From JALSHZ01 sp964614535 (GTDB lineage Bacteria; Pseudomonadota; Gammaproteobacteria; UWMA-0217), in contig CAZTOZ010000048.1 in assembly GCA_964614535.1 (NCBI GenBank), positions 94,182-158,181 on the forward strand: a DNA stretch of 64,000 nt. Direction: 5' to 3'. Under the pieces are notes generated by a model, which worked only from the letters and a program-made list of their open reading frames with translations, did no database searches and had not been told where the DNA came from. Both the position numbers and the translations under genes were made by a program. The number at the start of each line of letters is the position of its first letter. The first letter of the stretch is position 1. Shown here piece after piece: positions 34,715-43,590 of the stretch.

Positions 34715-35910
34715 CCGATCTGCCCGTACTGAAGCTCAAGCGCAACGAAGACCGCCGCATCCGTCAGGGCCATCTGTGGATCTTCAGCAACGAGGTGGAC
34801 ACCACCAACACTCCGCTCAAGGCCTTCGAGCCGGGTGACGTGGTGGCCATCGAGGACGCCCGCGGCAAGTTGCTCGGCACTGGCTATGTCAACCCCCATT
34901 CTCTGATCGCCGCGCGGCTGGTGAGCCGGGACCGGAATCACCCGTTCGATGCCTCGCTGATCGTCCATCGCCTCAAGGTGGCGTTGTCGATGCGTGAGCG
35001 CCTCTTCCCGGCGCCGTACTATCGGTTGGTGTTTGGCGAGGGTGACGGTCTGCCGGGGCTGGTGGTCGATCGCTTCGACGACGTGCTGGTGGTGCAGATC
35101 ACCACCGCTGGCATGGAGCGGCAGCGTCAGGCCATCGTCGATGCGCTGGTCAAGGTGGTGGCGCCGGCGGCCATCGTGTTGCGCAACGACAGCCCGATCC
35201 GCGACCTCGAAGGGTTGGCGCGCTATGTCGAAATGGCGTCCGGCGAGATGCCGGAGCGCCTCACCGTCGTCGAGCATGGCAGCCGTTTCGAGGCGCCGCT
35301 GGCCGGCGGGCAGAAAACCGGCTGGTTCTACGACCAGAGCGACAACCGGCGAGACCTGGGGCGTTGGGTGCGGGGTGCGCGGGTGCTCGATGTCTTCAGC
35401 TATGTCGGTGGCTGGGGTGTGCAGGCGGTGGCACAGGGGGCCGAGTCGGCGCTGTGCCTCGACGAATCGCCGCTGGCGATCGAGCATGTGACGCGCAACG
35501 CCCGGATCAACGGCGTGGATGACCAGGTGGGCACACTGCGTGGCGAGGCCTTCGCCGCCCTCAAGTCGCTCAAGGCCGATGAACAGCGTTTCGATGTGGT
35601 CGTCGTCGATCCCCCCGCCTTCATCAAGCGCAAGAAGGACTTTCGCAAGGGGCTCGATGCCTACCAGCGGATCAACGGGCTGGCGATGCGGCTGCTGAGC
35701 CGCGACGGCATCCTCATCAGTTGCAGCTGCTCCCACCACCTTGGCCGCGACGATCTCGTGCAGGCGCTGAACCGTGCGGTGCGGCACATCGGCGGGCGCA
35801 GATTGCAGATTCTCTGGCAGGGCGGGCAGGCCGTCGATCATCCGGTGCACCCGGCCATTCCCGAGACGAGTTATCTCAAGGCGGTGGTTTGCCGGGTGGT
35901 ACGGTCGTGA
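34711..35910 (+). CDS. rlmI: 23S rRNA (cytosine-C5) methyltransferase RlmI family
   Basis: This 399-residue protein has an N-terminal PUA domain (about 5-80, LKLKRNEDRRIRQGHLWIFS) and a SAM-dependent methyltransferase domain with DVFSYVGGWGVQA and the catalytic VVDPPAFIKRKKD. SCSCSHH near the C-terminus holds the catalytic Cys of m5C enzymes. Length matches RlmI (396). It is coupled to the acyltransferase by an ATGA overlap. Confidence 0.92.
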   Translation: MTDLPVLKLKRNEDRRIRQGHLWIFSNEVDTTNTPLKAFEPGDVVAIEDARGKLLGTGYVNPHSLIAARLVSRDRNHPFDASLIVHRLKVALSMRERLFPAPYYRLVFGEGDGLPGLVVDRFDDVLVVQITTAGMERQRQAIVDALVKVVAPAAIVLRNDSPIRDLEGLARYVEMASGEMPERLTVVEHGSRFEAPLAGGQKTGWFYDQSDNRRDLGRWVRGARVLDVFSYVGGWGVQAVAQGAESALCLDESPLAIEHVTRNARINGVDDQVGTLRGEAFAALKSLKADEQRFDVVVVDPPAFIKRKKDFRKGLDAYQRINGLAMRLLSRDGILISCSCSHHLGRDDLVQALNRAVRHIGGRRLQILWQGGQAVDHPVHPAIPETSYLKAVVCRVVRS

Positions 35911-36075
35911 TGTTCCGGCGAAACCTGGGTGCCTGCTCGTGAGCCTTCGGATTGCCCCGAACATTTCACAAGCACGCTGCAAACCAATCATTGCGCCGAG
36001 ATTCCCCCATATCCTGCATTCTCATGAAATATTCGGGCTAGAATACCCCTCCCCACGTTCTTCATTGGCGCTGAG

Positions 36076-36876
36076 ATGCTGACCTATCCGCGAATCGATC
36101 CGATTGCACTGCAGCTGGGACCGCTGAAGGTCCACTGGTATGGCCTGATGTATCTGGTCGGGTTTGCGCTGTTCTGGCTGCTGGGCCGCTGGCGCGCGCG
36201 GCGGCCGGATTTCGCCATAACGCCGGAGCTGGTCGGGGACTTTCTGTTCTATGGGGCGATGGGGGTGGTGCTCGGCGGTCGTATCGGCTATGTGCTGTTC
36301 TACGCCTTCGACAGTTTTATCGCCGATCCGCTGTATCTCTTGCGGATCTGGGAAGGAGGGATGAGCTTTCACGGCGGGCTGATCGGGGTGATGGTGGCGA
36401 TCTGGCTCTATGCCCGGAAGTTGGGCACGACCTTCTTCGACATGGCCGATTTCGTGGCGCCGATGGTGCCGCTGGGGCTGTTTGCCGGGCGTATCGGGAA
36501 TTTCATCAACGGGGAGTTGTGGGGGCGTCCGACCGACCTGCCGTGGGGGATGGTGTTCCCCCACGTGGACCGGCTGGCGCGGCATCCTTCACAGCTCTAT
36601 CAGGCGGCGATGGAAGGGTTGTTGCTGTTTGCCATCCTCTGGATCTTTGCCCTGAAGCCGAGGCCACGGGGTGCGGTGTCGGGGTTGTTTCTGACCGGCT
36701 ATGGTGTGTTTCGTTTTGTCGCCGAATTCTTCCGCCAGCCCGATGCGCAGCTCGGTTTCGTCGCGTTCGGCTGGATGACACAGGGGCAGCTGTTGTCGCT
36801 GCCGATGATCGTGGCCGGCATCGGCCTGATGGCATGGGCCTACGGCAGGGGGGGAGAGAATGCGCCAGTATCTTGA
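36076..36876 (+). CDS. lgt: phosphatidylglycerol-prolipoprotein diacylglyceryl transferase
   Basis: This 266-residue inner-membrane enzyme has seven predicted membrane segments and the Lgt signature GRIGNFINGELWGRPTDLPWG, with MSFHGGLIGV. It adds diacylglyceryl to the lipobox Cys of prolipoproteins. A TAGAAT at 36039-36044 is a candidate -10. The gene overlaps thyA by 17 bases, giving the common lgt-thyA-folA order. Confidence 0.97.
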   Translation: MLTYPRIDPIALQLGPLKVHWYGLMYLVGFALFWLLGRWRARRPDFAITPELVGDFLFYGAMGVVLGGRIGYVLFYAFDSFIADPLYLLRIWEGGMSFHGGLIGVMVAIWLYARKLGTTFFDMADFVAPMVPLGLFAGRIGNFINGELWGRPTDLPWGMVFPHVDRLARHPSQLYQAAMEGLLLFAILWIFALKPRPRGAVSGLFLTGYGVFRFVAEFFRQPDAQLGFVAFGWMTQGQLLSLPMIVAGIGLMAWAYGRGGENAPVS

Positions 36877-37654
36877 TCTGATGCGCCATGTGCGGGAGCA
36901 CGGCGTGGAGAAGTCCGACCGCACTGGCACCGGCACGTTGTCGGTCTTTGGCTACCAGATGCGTTTCGATCTGGGCGACGGCTTTCCCGTCGTCACCACC
37001 AAGAAGCTCCATCTGCGCTCGATCATCCACGAGCTGCTGTGGTTCCTCCGGGGTGATACCAATATCGCCTATCTGAAGGAAAACGGCGTGTCGATCTGGG
37101 ACGAGTGGGCCGACGAGCATGGTGATCTCGGGCCGGTCTACGGGGCGCAGTGGCGTTCCTGGCCGACGCCGGACGGGCGTCATGTCGATCAGATCTCGCA
37201 GGTGATCGAGCAGTTGCGCCACGACCCGGACTCGCGTCGCATCATCGTCTCCGCCTGGAACGTGGGCGAGCTGGAGAAGATGGCGCTGCCGCCTTGCCAC
37301 GCCTTCTTCCAGTTCTATGTGGCCGATGGCCGGCTCTCCTGCCAGCTCTATCAGCGCAGTGCCGATATCTTTCTGGGGGTGCCGTTCAATATCGCCTCCT
37401 ATGCGCTGTTGACGATGATGATGGCGCAGGTGACGGGGCTCGAGCCCGGCGAATTCGTGCATACGCTCGGCGACGCCCACCTCTATCTCAACCATCTGGC
37501 GCAGGCCGATCTGCAACTCTCCCGCGAGCCGCTGCCGCTGCCGACGATGCGGCTCAACCCCGACGTGACCGACCTGTTCGCTTTCCGCTATGAGGATTTC
37601 ACCCTCGAAGGCTACCAGTCCCATCCCCATATCAAGGCGCCGGTTGCCGTATGA
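36860..37654 (+). CDS. thyA: thymidylate synthase
   Basis: This 264-residue enzyme converts dUMP to dTMP with methylene-tetrahydrofolate. It begins MRQYLDLMRHVREHG, has the catalytic Cys in LPPCHAFFQFYV, RRIIVSAWN and the QRSADIFLGVPFNIASYA block. Length is identical to E. coli ThyA. It overlaps lgt and folA, so the three are translationally coupled. Confidence 0.98.
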   Translation: MRQYLDLMRHVREHGVEKSDRTGTGTLSVFGYQMRFDLGDGFPVVTTKKLHLRSIIHELLWFLRGDTNIAYLKENGVSIWDEWADEHGDLGPVYGAQWRSWPTPDGRHVDQISQVIEQLRHDPDSRRIIVSAWNVGELEKMALPPCHAFFQFYVADGRLSCQLYQRSADIFLGVPFNIASYALLTMMMAQVTGLEPGEFVHTLGDAHLYLNHLAQADLQLSREPLPLPTMRLNPDVTDLFAFRYEDFTLEGYQSHPHIKAPVAV

Positions 37655-38145
37655 TCTCGCTGATCGTTGCGATGGACCGCCATCGCGCCATTGGCCGCGA
37701 CGGCGCGATTCCATGGCGATTGTCGGGTGACATGCGGTTTTTCCGCCAGACGACGATGGGCAAGCCGATCGTCATGGGGCGCAAGACCTGGGAATCGCTG
37801 GGCCGGCCGTTACCGGGCCGGCGCAATATCGTCGTCACCCGGGACGAGTGCTACCGGGCCGAGGGTGCCGAGGTGGTGCATTCCGCCGAGGAGGCACTGC
37901 GCCGCGCGGGCGATGCCGACGAGGTGATGATCATCGGCGGCGCGGAGATCTACCGTCTGTTTCTGCCGCGGGCCGGGCGGATCTATCTGACGCGGGTCGA
38001 TACCGAGGTGGCCGATGCCGACGCTTGGTTCCCCGACATCGATTGGGCCGGCTGGGCGGTCACTTCGCTGGGCAGGTTCGCCGCCGACGAAGAGAACGAC
38101 AGCGCTTTCGAGATCAGCCTGCTGGAGCGGATCAGCGGTTCCTGA
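37651..38145 (+). CDS. folA: dihydrofolate reductase
   Basis: This 164-residue enzyme begins MISLIVAMDRHRAIGRDGAIPW and contains the FFRQTTMGKPIVMGRKTWESLGRPLPGR core with the NADPH-binding segment. It recycles dihydrofolate formed by ThyA, its partner immediately upstream (ATGA overlap). Length and motifs are normal. Confidence 0.97.
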   Translation: MISLIVAMDRHRAIGRDGAIPWRLSGDMRFFRQTTMGKPIVMGRKTWESLGRPLPGRRNIVVTRDECYRAEGAEVVHSAEEALRRAGDADEVMIIGGAEIYRLFLPRAGRIYLTRVDTEVADADAWFPDIDWAGWAVTSLGRFAADEENDSAFEISLLERISGS

Positions 38146-38491
38146 CCTTGATCGCCACCGGTGCCGGCCGCGAGGTGGTGACCGTTGGCTTGCGGCGCAG
38201 CGGCGTGACATTGCCGCTGTAGAGGGGTTCCGCCGCGCGCTGGTCGTCCGCCCCGGTGCCCGACGGGCGAATGCTTCGTACCACTTCCCAGTGCTCCTGC
38301 TGGTCGTGGGCCGGGCAGAGGCGGGAGACGATGGCGCGGGAGAGATAGTAGAGCCCGAAGGCGGCGATGATGACGGTGATGGAGAGGGTGACGTCGAGGG
38401 TGACGACGATGGTGGCCAGACCTGCCGCGGCCGCCGTTTTGTAGAGCACGGAGAGAAACAGTTTCAGAGCCTGGCAGTCCCTGTTCGGCAC
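38132..38491 (-). CDS. possible small membrane protein (hypothetical)
   Basis: A 119-codon open frame starting with GTG overlaps the folA end by 14 bases. It would encode two hydrophobic segments (about 10-30 and 32-55) and a basic, disordered C-terminal tail. There is no clear ribosome site and no recognised domain. It fills the space between folA and trmO and could be real, but high-GC DNA yields such frames by chance. Confidence 0.4.
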   Translation of the reverse strand: MPNRDCQALKLFLSVLYKTAAAAGLATIVVTLDVTLSITVIIAAFGLYYLSRAIVSRLCPAHDQQEHWEVVRSIRPSGTGADDQRAAEPLYSGNVTPLRRKPTVTTSRPAPVAIKVRNR

Positions 38492-38636
38492 GGCATCACC
38501 TTATCGCTGGACGGTTACGGGTTTGCTCTCCACGCCCTGGAACAGTGCCACGCTGCCATGTGTTTCAGATTGTGAAGATGTGTGCTCAATGCTACTCCCA
38601 GACGCCTTGCGGCGGTAGATCTTCATCGGTGAAAAA

Positions 38637-39362
38637 CTACCTTTCATCGTCGCCCGGTCCGGTGCTCACCCCAGTGACCGTCAGCTCGTCGCCCCGCACC
38701 TCGAAACGGATCTCCAGTTCGCCCAGCCGCATGCCGTAGCGCTTCTCCAGTCCGCGCCGTCCGTGGAAGGCCGGACGCGGATCCTGTACCAGCAACGCCC
38801 GCAGTGTGTTGGTGATGTTGGCATGTCCGGCGCGTTCCAGTTCGTGGCACTGTGCCGCCGCTTCGGCGGTGAAACCGACCCGCAGCCGGGCGGGGGCGCC
38901 CTGGGCATAGCCGTCGCGGGAGTCGGGGATGGCGTCGGCATAGCCGAGGTAGGGCTTGATGTCGAGGACCGGTGTTCCGTCCAGCAGGTCGTGGCCGCTG
39001 ATTCGGAGGATCACGTGATCGCCCGAGGTGTCGACCGACTCCAGCCGCACCACCGACTGGCCGATCGGGTTGGGGCGGAAGTTGGACCGGCTGGCGAAAA
39101 CACCGACGCGGGTCTTGCCGCCGAGTCGTGGTGGCCGCACCGTCGGCCGCCAGCCGGCCGCGGCCGTGGCGTGGAACAGAAACAGCACCCAGATGTGGGA
39201 GAACCGCTCCAGTCCTCGCACGCAGTCGGGATGGTGACAGGGGGGCAGCAGCTCGATCCGGCCGCCGATCTCGCGCACCAGCCCGGGTTGCCGCGGGATG
39301 CCGAACTTCTCCCGGAATGGTGAGTGGACGATTCCGATCGGTGTGAAGTCGATGCTATCCAC
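38637..39362 (-). CDS. trmO: tRNA (t6A37) N6-methyltransferase TrmO
   Basis: This 241-residue protein of the TsaA/YaeB family starts with GTG (DSIDFTPIGIVHSPF), the typical TrmO N-terminus. Conserved segments include KFGIPRQPG, FSHIWVLFLFH, RVGVFASRSNFRPNPIG and LDIKPYLGYAD. It methylates N6-threonylcarbamoyladenosine at tRNA position 37 using SAM. The start overlaps the sensor kinase stop by 8 bases, placing it last in the two-component operon. Confidence 0.92.
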   Translation of the reverse strand: MDSIDFTPIGIVHSPFREKFGIPRQPGLVREIGGRIELLPPCHHPDCVRGLERFSHIWVLFLFHATAAAGWRPTVRPPRLGGKTRVGVFASRSNFRPNPIGQSVVRLESVDTSGDHVILRISGHDLLDGTPVLDIKPYLGYADAIPDSRDGYAQGAPARLRVGFTAEAAAQCHELERAGHANITNTLRALLVQDPRPAFHGRRGLEKRYGMRLGELEIRFEVRGDELTVTGVSTGPGDDER

Positions 39363-40659
39363 CGGTCCGCTCCGGCGTTGCCGACAGCACCACGCGTCCG
39401 CCACCGAGGGGGGAGCGCGTCAATTCGAGGGTGAGGCCACAGTTGCGGGCGATGTCGTCCACCACGGCCAGGCCGATACCCTGCCCGGGTTCGCGGCTGT
39501 CGGCGCGGCGCCCCCGATGCAGCAGTGTATTGGCGTCGGCGGGAAAGCCGGGGCCGTCGTCGTCGATCGTCAGCCGTGAGTCCTCGACCGTCACCTCGAC
39601 CCGGGAGCGGCCGTACTTGGCGGCGTTGTCGAGCAGGTTGCCGAGCAGTTCCATCAAGTCGTCGGCGCCGATTCGCAGTGAAAAATCGGGCGGGACGCGG
39701 TTGCCGAACGCCACGCCCTTGTCCGCGTAGACCTTGCCCAGTGCGCGTTGCAGCCGTTCCACCACCGGCCGGACCGGCAGGGGCGCGGTCAGCGTGCCGC
39801 TGCCCCCGGTGGCGGCGCGCTTGAGCTGGTAGCCAATGATCTCGTCGATCCGGTCGAGTTGTTGCGACAGTTGCGGATCGGTCCGCGCGGCCCTGGTGTT
39901 CCGCATCACCGCCAGTGGTGTCTTCAGGCTGTGGGCGAGGTCGGCCAGCGCATCGCGGAAACGCTGCTGCTGCCGCTTCTGGTGGTCGATCAGCTCGTTG
40001 AGGCTGTGGGTCAGTGGCGCGATCTCCTCCGGCACGTCCACGTCGAGCCGACTGGCCCGGCCGGCGCGAATGGCGTCCAGGTTGCGGCGGATGGCGCCCA
40101 GCGGTCGCAGTCCCCAGTAGAGCAGTGCCAGCAGCGTGGCCACCAGCAGCGCCGAGATCAGCGCCAGCCACAGCCAGAGGCGGTGGGAGAGACGCGCCGT
40201 TTCGCGTTGCAACGGGCTTGCTGTGTCGCTGACGCGAATGGTGTAGCGCCGTGAATCGTCGCCCAGCAGCCACTCCAGGCCGTAGTCGAGGGTGAAGCCG
40301 TGGTCGGGATCGAAGCGCCATTGGTCGATCCCCGGAAACGATGCGGCCGCCGCCCGGCCGAGCAGGGAGGGCGATTGCCACAGCCGTTGCCCGCCGGCGT
40401 CGAAGATGGCGGCGGAAAGCCCGGAGGCCGGTTGTTGCAGGCGTGGCGCGGGGATGCGGTCCAGTGCGACCGTGACCCGATGGGCGGCGTCGATCTCGGT
40501 GGCCCCGAGCAGGCTGTAGATCATTCCCTGCAGGCGGTCGAATTCGGCGTGGCGGGTGTAGGCTTCCAGCGCGCGCTCCAGTGCCAGCGCGGTCAGCAGC
40601 ATGAACAGCAGCAGAATGGCGCCGGCGCTGGCGAGCAGCCGTTTGCGCAGCGAGACCAT
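39355..40659 (-). CDS. phoQ: PhoQ-like sensor histidine kinase
   Basis: This 434-residue kinase has two membrane segments (about 10-30 and 163-185) enclosing a periplasmic sensor of about 130 residues. A HAMP region follows, then the H-box LAHSLKTPLAV with His243, an N-box (LLGNLLDNAAKYG) and G-boxes (IDDDGPGFP, GQGIGLAVV). The HSLKTPLAV box is the form seen in PhoQ. It overlaps the response regulator by one base. The signal is unknown; Mg2+ or envelope stress is likely by family. Confidence 0.88.
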   Translation of the reverse strand: MVSLRKRLLASAGAILLLFMLLTALALERALEAYTRHAEFDRLQGMIYSLLGATEIDAAHRVTVALDRIPAPRLQQPASGLSAAIFDAGGQRLWQSPSLLGRAAAASFPGIDQWRFDPDHGFTLDYGLEWLLGDDSRRYTIRVSDTASPLQRETARLSHRLWLWLALISALLVATLLALLYWGLRPLGAIRRNLDAIRAGRASRLDVDVPEEIAPLTHSLNELIDHQKRQQQRFRDALADLAHSLKTPLAVMRNTRAARTDPQLSQQLDRIDEIIGYQLKRAATGGSGTLTAPLPVRPVVERLQRALGKVYADKGVAFGNRVPPDFSLRIGADDLMELLGNLLDNAAKYGRSRVEVTVEDSRLTIDDDGPGFPADANTLLHRGRRADSREPGQGIGLAVVDDIARNCGLTLELTRSPLGGGRVVLSATPERTGG

Positions 40660-41342
40660 CAGGCGGCGCTGCGTTCCAGCCGCCAGCGGTATCCGCGACC
40701 GCGCAGGGTTTCGATGGGGTTGAGCGTGCCGTCGGGGTCGATCTTCTTGCGCAGGCGGCGGATGAACACCTCGATGACATTGCTGTCGCGCTCGTCGCCC
40801 TCGGCGTAGAGGTGGTCGGTGAGGCGGGACTTGGAGAGCACCTCGCCGGCATGGAGAATGAGATACTCGATGAGGCGGTATTCGTAGGCGGTCAGTGTCA
40901 ACGTCTCGCCATCGCGCTGGACTTGCTGTTCCAGGGTATTGAGGGTGAATGGCCCGCTGCTGAGCGCAGACTGGGTCCAGCGACCGCTGCGGCGGATCAG
41001 GGCGCGGATCCGCGCCAGCAGTTCCTCCATGTGGAAAGGCTTGACCAGATAGTCGTCGGCGCCGGCCTCCAGCCCTTCTACCTTGTCCTGCCAGTGGTCG
41101 CGCGCGGTAAGAATCAGCACCGGATAGTCGCGCCCGTGGCCGCGCAGCGCCTCGATCACCTCGATGCCGTCCTTGCCTGGCAGGCCGAGATCGATGATCG
41201 CGGCATCGACCGGAAACTCCTTTGCCATCCACTCTCCCTCAACGCCGTCGGCGGCGATGTCGGTGACGAAGCCTTGCGCCTTGAGCGCCTCGTCGAGCTG
41301 GCGTTGCAGCTGCGGTTCGTCCTCGATCACCAGGATCCGCAT
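40659..41342 (-). CDS. phoP: PhoP-like OmpR-family response regulator
   Basis: This 227-residue regulator has a complete receiver domain (acidic pair E8/D9, phosphoacceptor Asp51 in IIDLGLPGKDG, Thr79 in ILTARD, Lys101 in YLVKPF) and a C-terminal winged helix (YEYRLIEYLILHAGEVLSKSRL...RGRGYRW). The wording VVIDLGLP-GxDG and RDHWQDKVEGLEAGADDYLVKPF is close to PhoP. It is encoded between the PepSY gene and the kinase with one-base overlaps. Confidence 0.92.
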   Translation of the reverse strand: MRILVIEDEPQLQRQLDEALKAQGFVTDIAADGVEGEWMAKEFPVDAAIIDLGLPGKDGIEVIEALRGHGRDYPVLILTARDHWQDKVEGLEAGADDYLVKPFHMEELLARIRALIRRSGRWTQSALSSGPFTLNTLEQQVQRDGETLTLTAYEYRLIEYLILHAGEVLSKSRLTDHLYAEGDERDSNVIEVFIRRLRKKIDPDGTLNPIETLRGRGYRWRLERSAA

Positions 41343-41575
41343 TACTTCTTCCCCCTGTTGCGCCGGCCGTCGATGTCGATCACGCGGACGCGGCCGTTCT
41401 TCAGGATTTTCACCCGATAGTGGCCATTCTTGGCAGCGCGGATGTCCAGTACCCGCCCGCCGTAGTCCCGCTGTGCCAGCCGGGCGGCTTCGTCCGGCGT
41501 CAACGGGCGTTCGGCGAAGGCGGCGCCCGACAGGCTCGACAGCAGGAGAGGGATGAGGGCGAGTGTTGGTTTCAT
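41342..41575 (-). CDS. small exported PepSY-domain protein
   Basis: This 77-residue protein has a signal peptide (MKPTLALIPLLLSSLSGAAFA) and a single PepSY-like domain (LTPDEAARLAQRDYGGRVLDIR, YRVKILKNGRVRVIDID). Its stop overlaps the phoP start (TAATG). Similar small PepSY proteins often accompany PhoPQ-like pairs and may modulate the periplasmic sensor. Confidence 0.85.
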   Translation of the reverse strand: MKPTLALIPLLLSSLSGAAFAERPLTPDEAARLAQRDYGGRVLDIRAAKNGHYRVKILKNGRVRVIDIDGRRNRGKK

Positions 41576-41583
41576 GGCCGGTG

Positions 41584-42129
41584 TCAGTCCAGGGGTGTCA
41601 GCGAAATGCGGATGCGCAGATGGCGTCCGGGATCCTCGTCGGTGATCGTCGTGAAGGTCTTGCCGCGATAGCGATAGGTCACCCGGTAGCCGTCGAGGCG
41701 TTCGTGAGAGACCTTCTCGTAGACGGTTTGGCAGCGTTCCTCCACGCCGCGGCGCAGCTTGTGCCTGCCACGATGTCGTTGCGCCGTATCATAACCAATT
41801 GCCGAGCCGATGACCGCCCCGGCCACCCTGGCGCTGTCGGAATGGCGGCCGATGTTGTGCCCCAGTGCGCCGCCGACGGCGCCCCCGATGATCATGTGCA
41901 GGGCGGTGTCGTCATGGCCATCGTCCACCGGGTAGAAGACCTCCTCTTCCCAGCACGACCGCTTCGGTCGTGACGAGCTGACCGAACGGTAGATCGGCGT
42001 TACGCTGATCACCCGGGCCGTGTCGGTGAAGCTGGCCGGGTCGCGGTGGTGGAGCGGGTCGGCATTGACCGCTGAGGCGATCGTCAGTGCTGCCAGCAGA
42101 GGCAGGAGCAGAGCGTGTTTCGTCGTCAT
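41584..42129 (-). CDS. exported glycine-zipper protein (17 kDa antigen-like)
   Basis: This 181-residue protein has a signal peptide (about 1-24) and a glycine-zipper 2TM region (MIIGGAVGGALGHNIGR...VAGAVIGSAIGYDTAQRH) found in outer-membrane Rickettsia 17 kDa antigen-like proteins. The basic C-terminal part (VTYRYRGKTFTTI) is also family-typical. The start at 42129 is chosen for the signal peptide. It lies 8 bases before the PepSY gene and probably heads the phoPQ-trmO operon. Confidence 0.82.
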   Translation of the reverse strand: MTTKHALLLPLLAALTIASAVNADPLHHRDPASFTDTARVISVTPIYRSVSSSRPKRSCWEEEVFYPVDDGHDDTALHMIIGGAVGGALGHNIGRHSDSARVAGAVIGSAIGYDTAQRHRGRHKLRRGVEERCQTVYEKVSHERLDGYRVTYRYRGKTFTTITDEDPGRHLRIRISLTPLD

Positions 42130-42263
42130 CGTTGCATCTCCCGGTTGTTTTTCGATGGTGACATTTTGTGGCGACCGGGATGAATTCGGGCTGAACTGGC
42201 CGATGCGGGCAGCGCCGATGTCCGATACACTGCGCGCCTGTACATCCCTCGAGAGGCAATTCG

Positions 42264-43577
42264 ATGTCCCAATCACTCACCTTCGTTGCCGGTCCGGGCG
42301 GGGCGGTTCAAGGGCGGCTCCGCGTGCCCGGCGACAAGTCCATTTCTCACCGTTCGATCATGCTGGGTTCGTTGGCCGATGGCGTCACCGAGGTGTCGGG
42401 CTTTCTCGACGGGGACGACTGCCTGGCGACGCTGCGGGCGTTTCGCGCGATGGGGGTGTCGATCGAAGGGCCGGATGGTGGCCGCCTCACCATCCATGGC
42501 GTCGGCCCGCGGGGGCTGCGGGCACCGGCCGGGCCGCTCGATCTTGGCAACTCCGGCACCTCGATGCGGCTGATGGCGGGGCTGATGGCTGGTCAGACCT
42601 TCGACACGGTGTTGACCGGCGATGCGTCCCTGTCGAAGCGGCCGATGCGACGGGTGACGGTGCCGCTTGAGCAGATGGGCGCATGGATCGAGACCGCTGC
42701 CGGCGGCACGCCGCCGTTGACGATCCATGGCGGTGCCAATCTGGTGGGGATCGATTACGAGATGCCGGTGGCCAGCGCGCAGGTCAAGTCCAGCCTGTTG
42801 CTGGCAGGGTTGTATGCCGAGGGCGAGACCTGCGTGACCGAGCCGGCGCCGACCCGGGATCACACCGAGCGCATGCTTGCCGGAGCCGGCTACGATCTGC
42901 GCCGCGACGGCAGCCGGGTTTGTCTGCGCGGGGGCGGGGCGTTGCGGGCGATGACCATCGACGTGCCCGCCGATATCTCGTCGGCCGCCTTCTTCCTGGT
43001 GGCGGCCAGCATCACGCCCGGCGCGGACCTGTGGCTGGAGCATGTCGGCATCAACCCCACCCGTACCGGTGTCATCGACATTCTGCGCCTGATGGGGGCG
43101 AGGATCGAGTTGGTCAACGAGCGTGAGGTGGGGGGCGAGCCGGTGGCCGACATCCATGTGGGCGCGGCGCCGCTGCGCGGGATCGATATCCCCGAGTCCC
43201 TGGTGCCGCTGGCCATCGACGAATTTCCGGTGTTGTTCGTTGCCGCGGCGCTGGCCGAGGGGCGTACCCGGCTGACCGGTGCCGCTGAGCTGCGGGTGAA
43301 AGAGAGCGACCGCATTGCCGTGATGGCCGACGGTCTGCGGGCCTGTGGCGTGACGGCGGCGCCGACGGATGATGGCATTGTCATCGACGGTGGCGACGGT
43401 TTTGCCGCCGCCACCGTGGACAGCCATGGCGATCACCGCATTGCGATGGCCTTTGCCGTGGCCGCCTTGCGCAGTGATGGTCCGATCACGATCCGCGACT
43501 GCGACAACGTCAACACCTCGTTCCCCGGCTTCGTCGACGCCTGCCGGCGGATCGGCATGAACATCGAAACAGACTGA
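42264..43577 (+). CDS. aroA: 3-phosphoshikimate 1-carboxyvinyltransferase (EPSP synthase)
   Basis: This 437-residue shikimate pathway enzyme has PGDKSISHRSIMLGSLA near the N-terminus, LGNSGTSMRLMAG (PEP-binding), LFVAAALAEGRT and GDHRIAMAFAVAA. These patterns, including GNSGT, fit bacterial EPSP synthases. It follows the minus-strand operon divergently and is followed by cmk after 13 bases. Confidence 0.96.
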   Translation: MSQSLTFVAGPGGAVQGRLRVPGDKSISHRSIMLGSLADGVTEVSGFLDGDDCLATLRAFRAMGVSIEGPDGGRLTIHGVGPRGLRAPAGPLDLGNSGTSMRLMAGLMAGQTFDTVLTGDASLSKRPMRRVTVPLEQMGAWIETAAGGTPPLTIHGGANLVGIDYEMPVASAQVKSSLLLAGLYAEGETCVTEPAPTRDHTERMLAGAGYDLRRDGSRVCLRGGGALRAMTIDVPADISSAAFFLVAASITPGADLWLEHVGINPTRTGVIDILRLMGARIELVNEREVGGEPVADIHVGAAPLRGIDIPESLVPLAIDEFPVLFVAAALAEGRTRLTGAAELRVKESDRIAVMADGLRACGVTAAPTDDGIVIDGGDGFAAATVDSHGDHRIAMAFAVAALRSDGPITIRDCDNVNTSFPGFVDACRRIGMNIETD

Positions 43578-43590
43578 GCCAGGAGGCCCC

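Noticed and set aside
39011..40852. 613-codon frame overlapping the sensor kinase in another phase
   Set aside because: The product is Arg/Pro/Ala-rich without domain structure, while the kinase frame has all H, N and G boxes.
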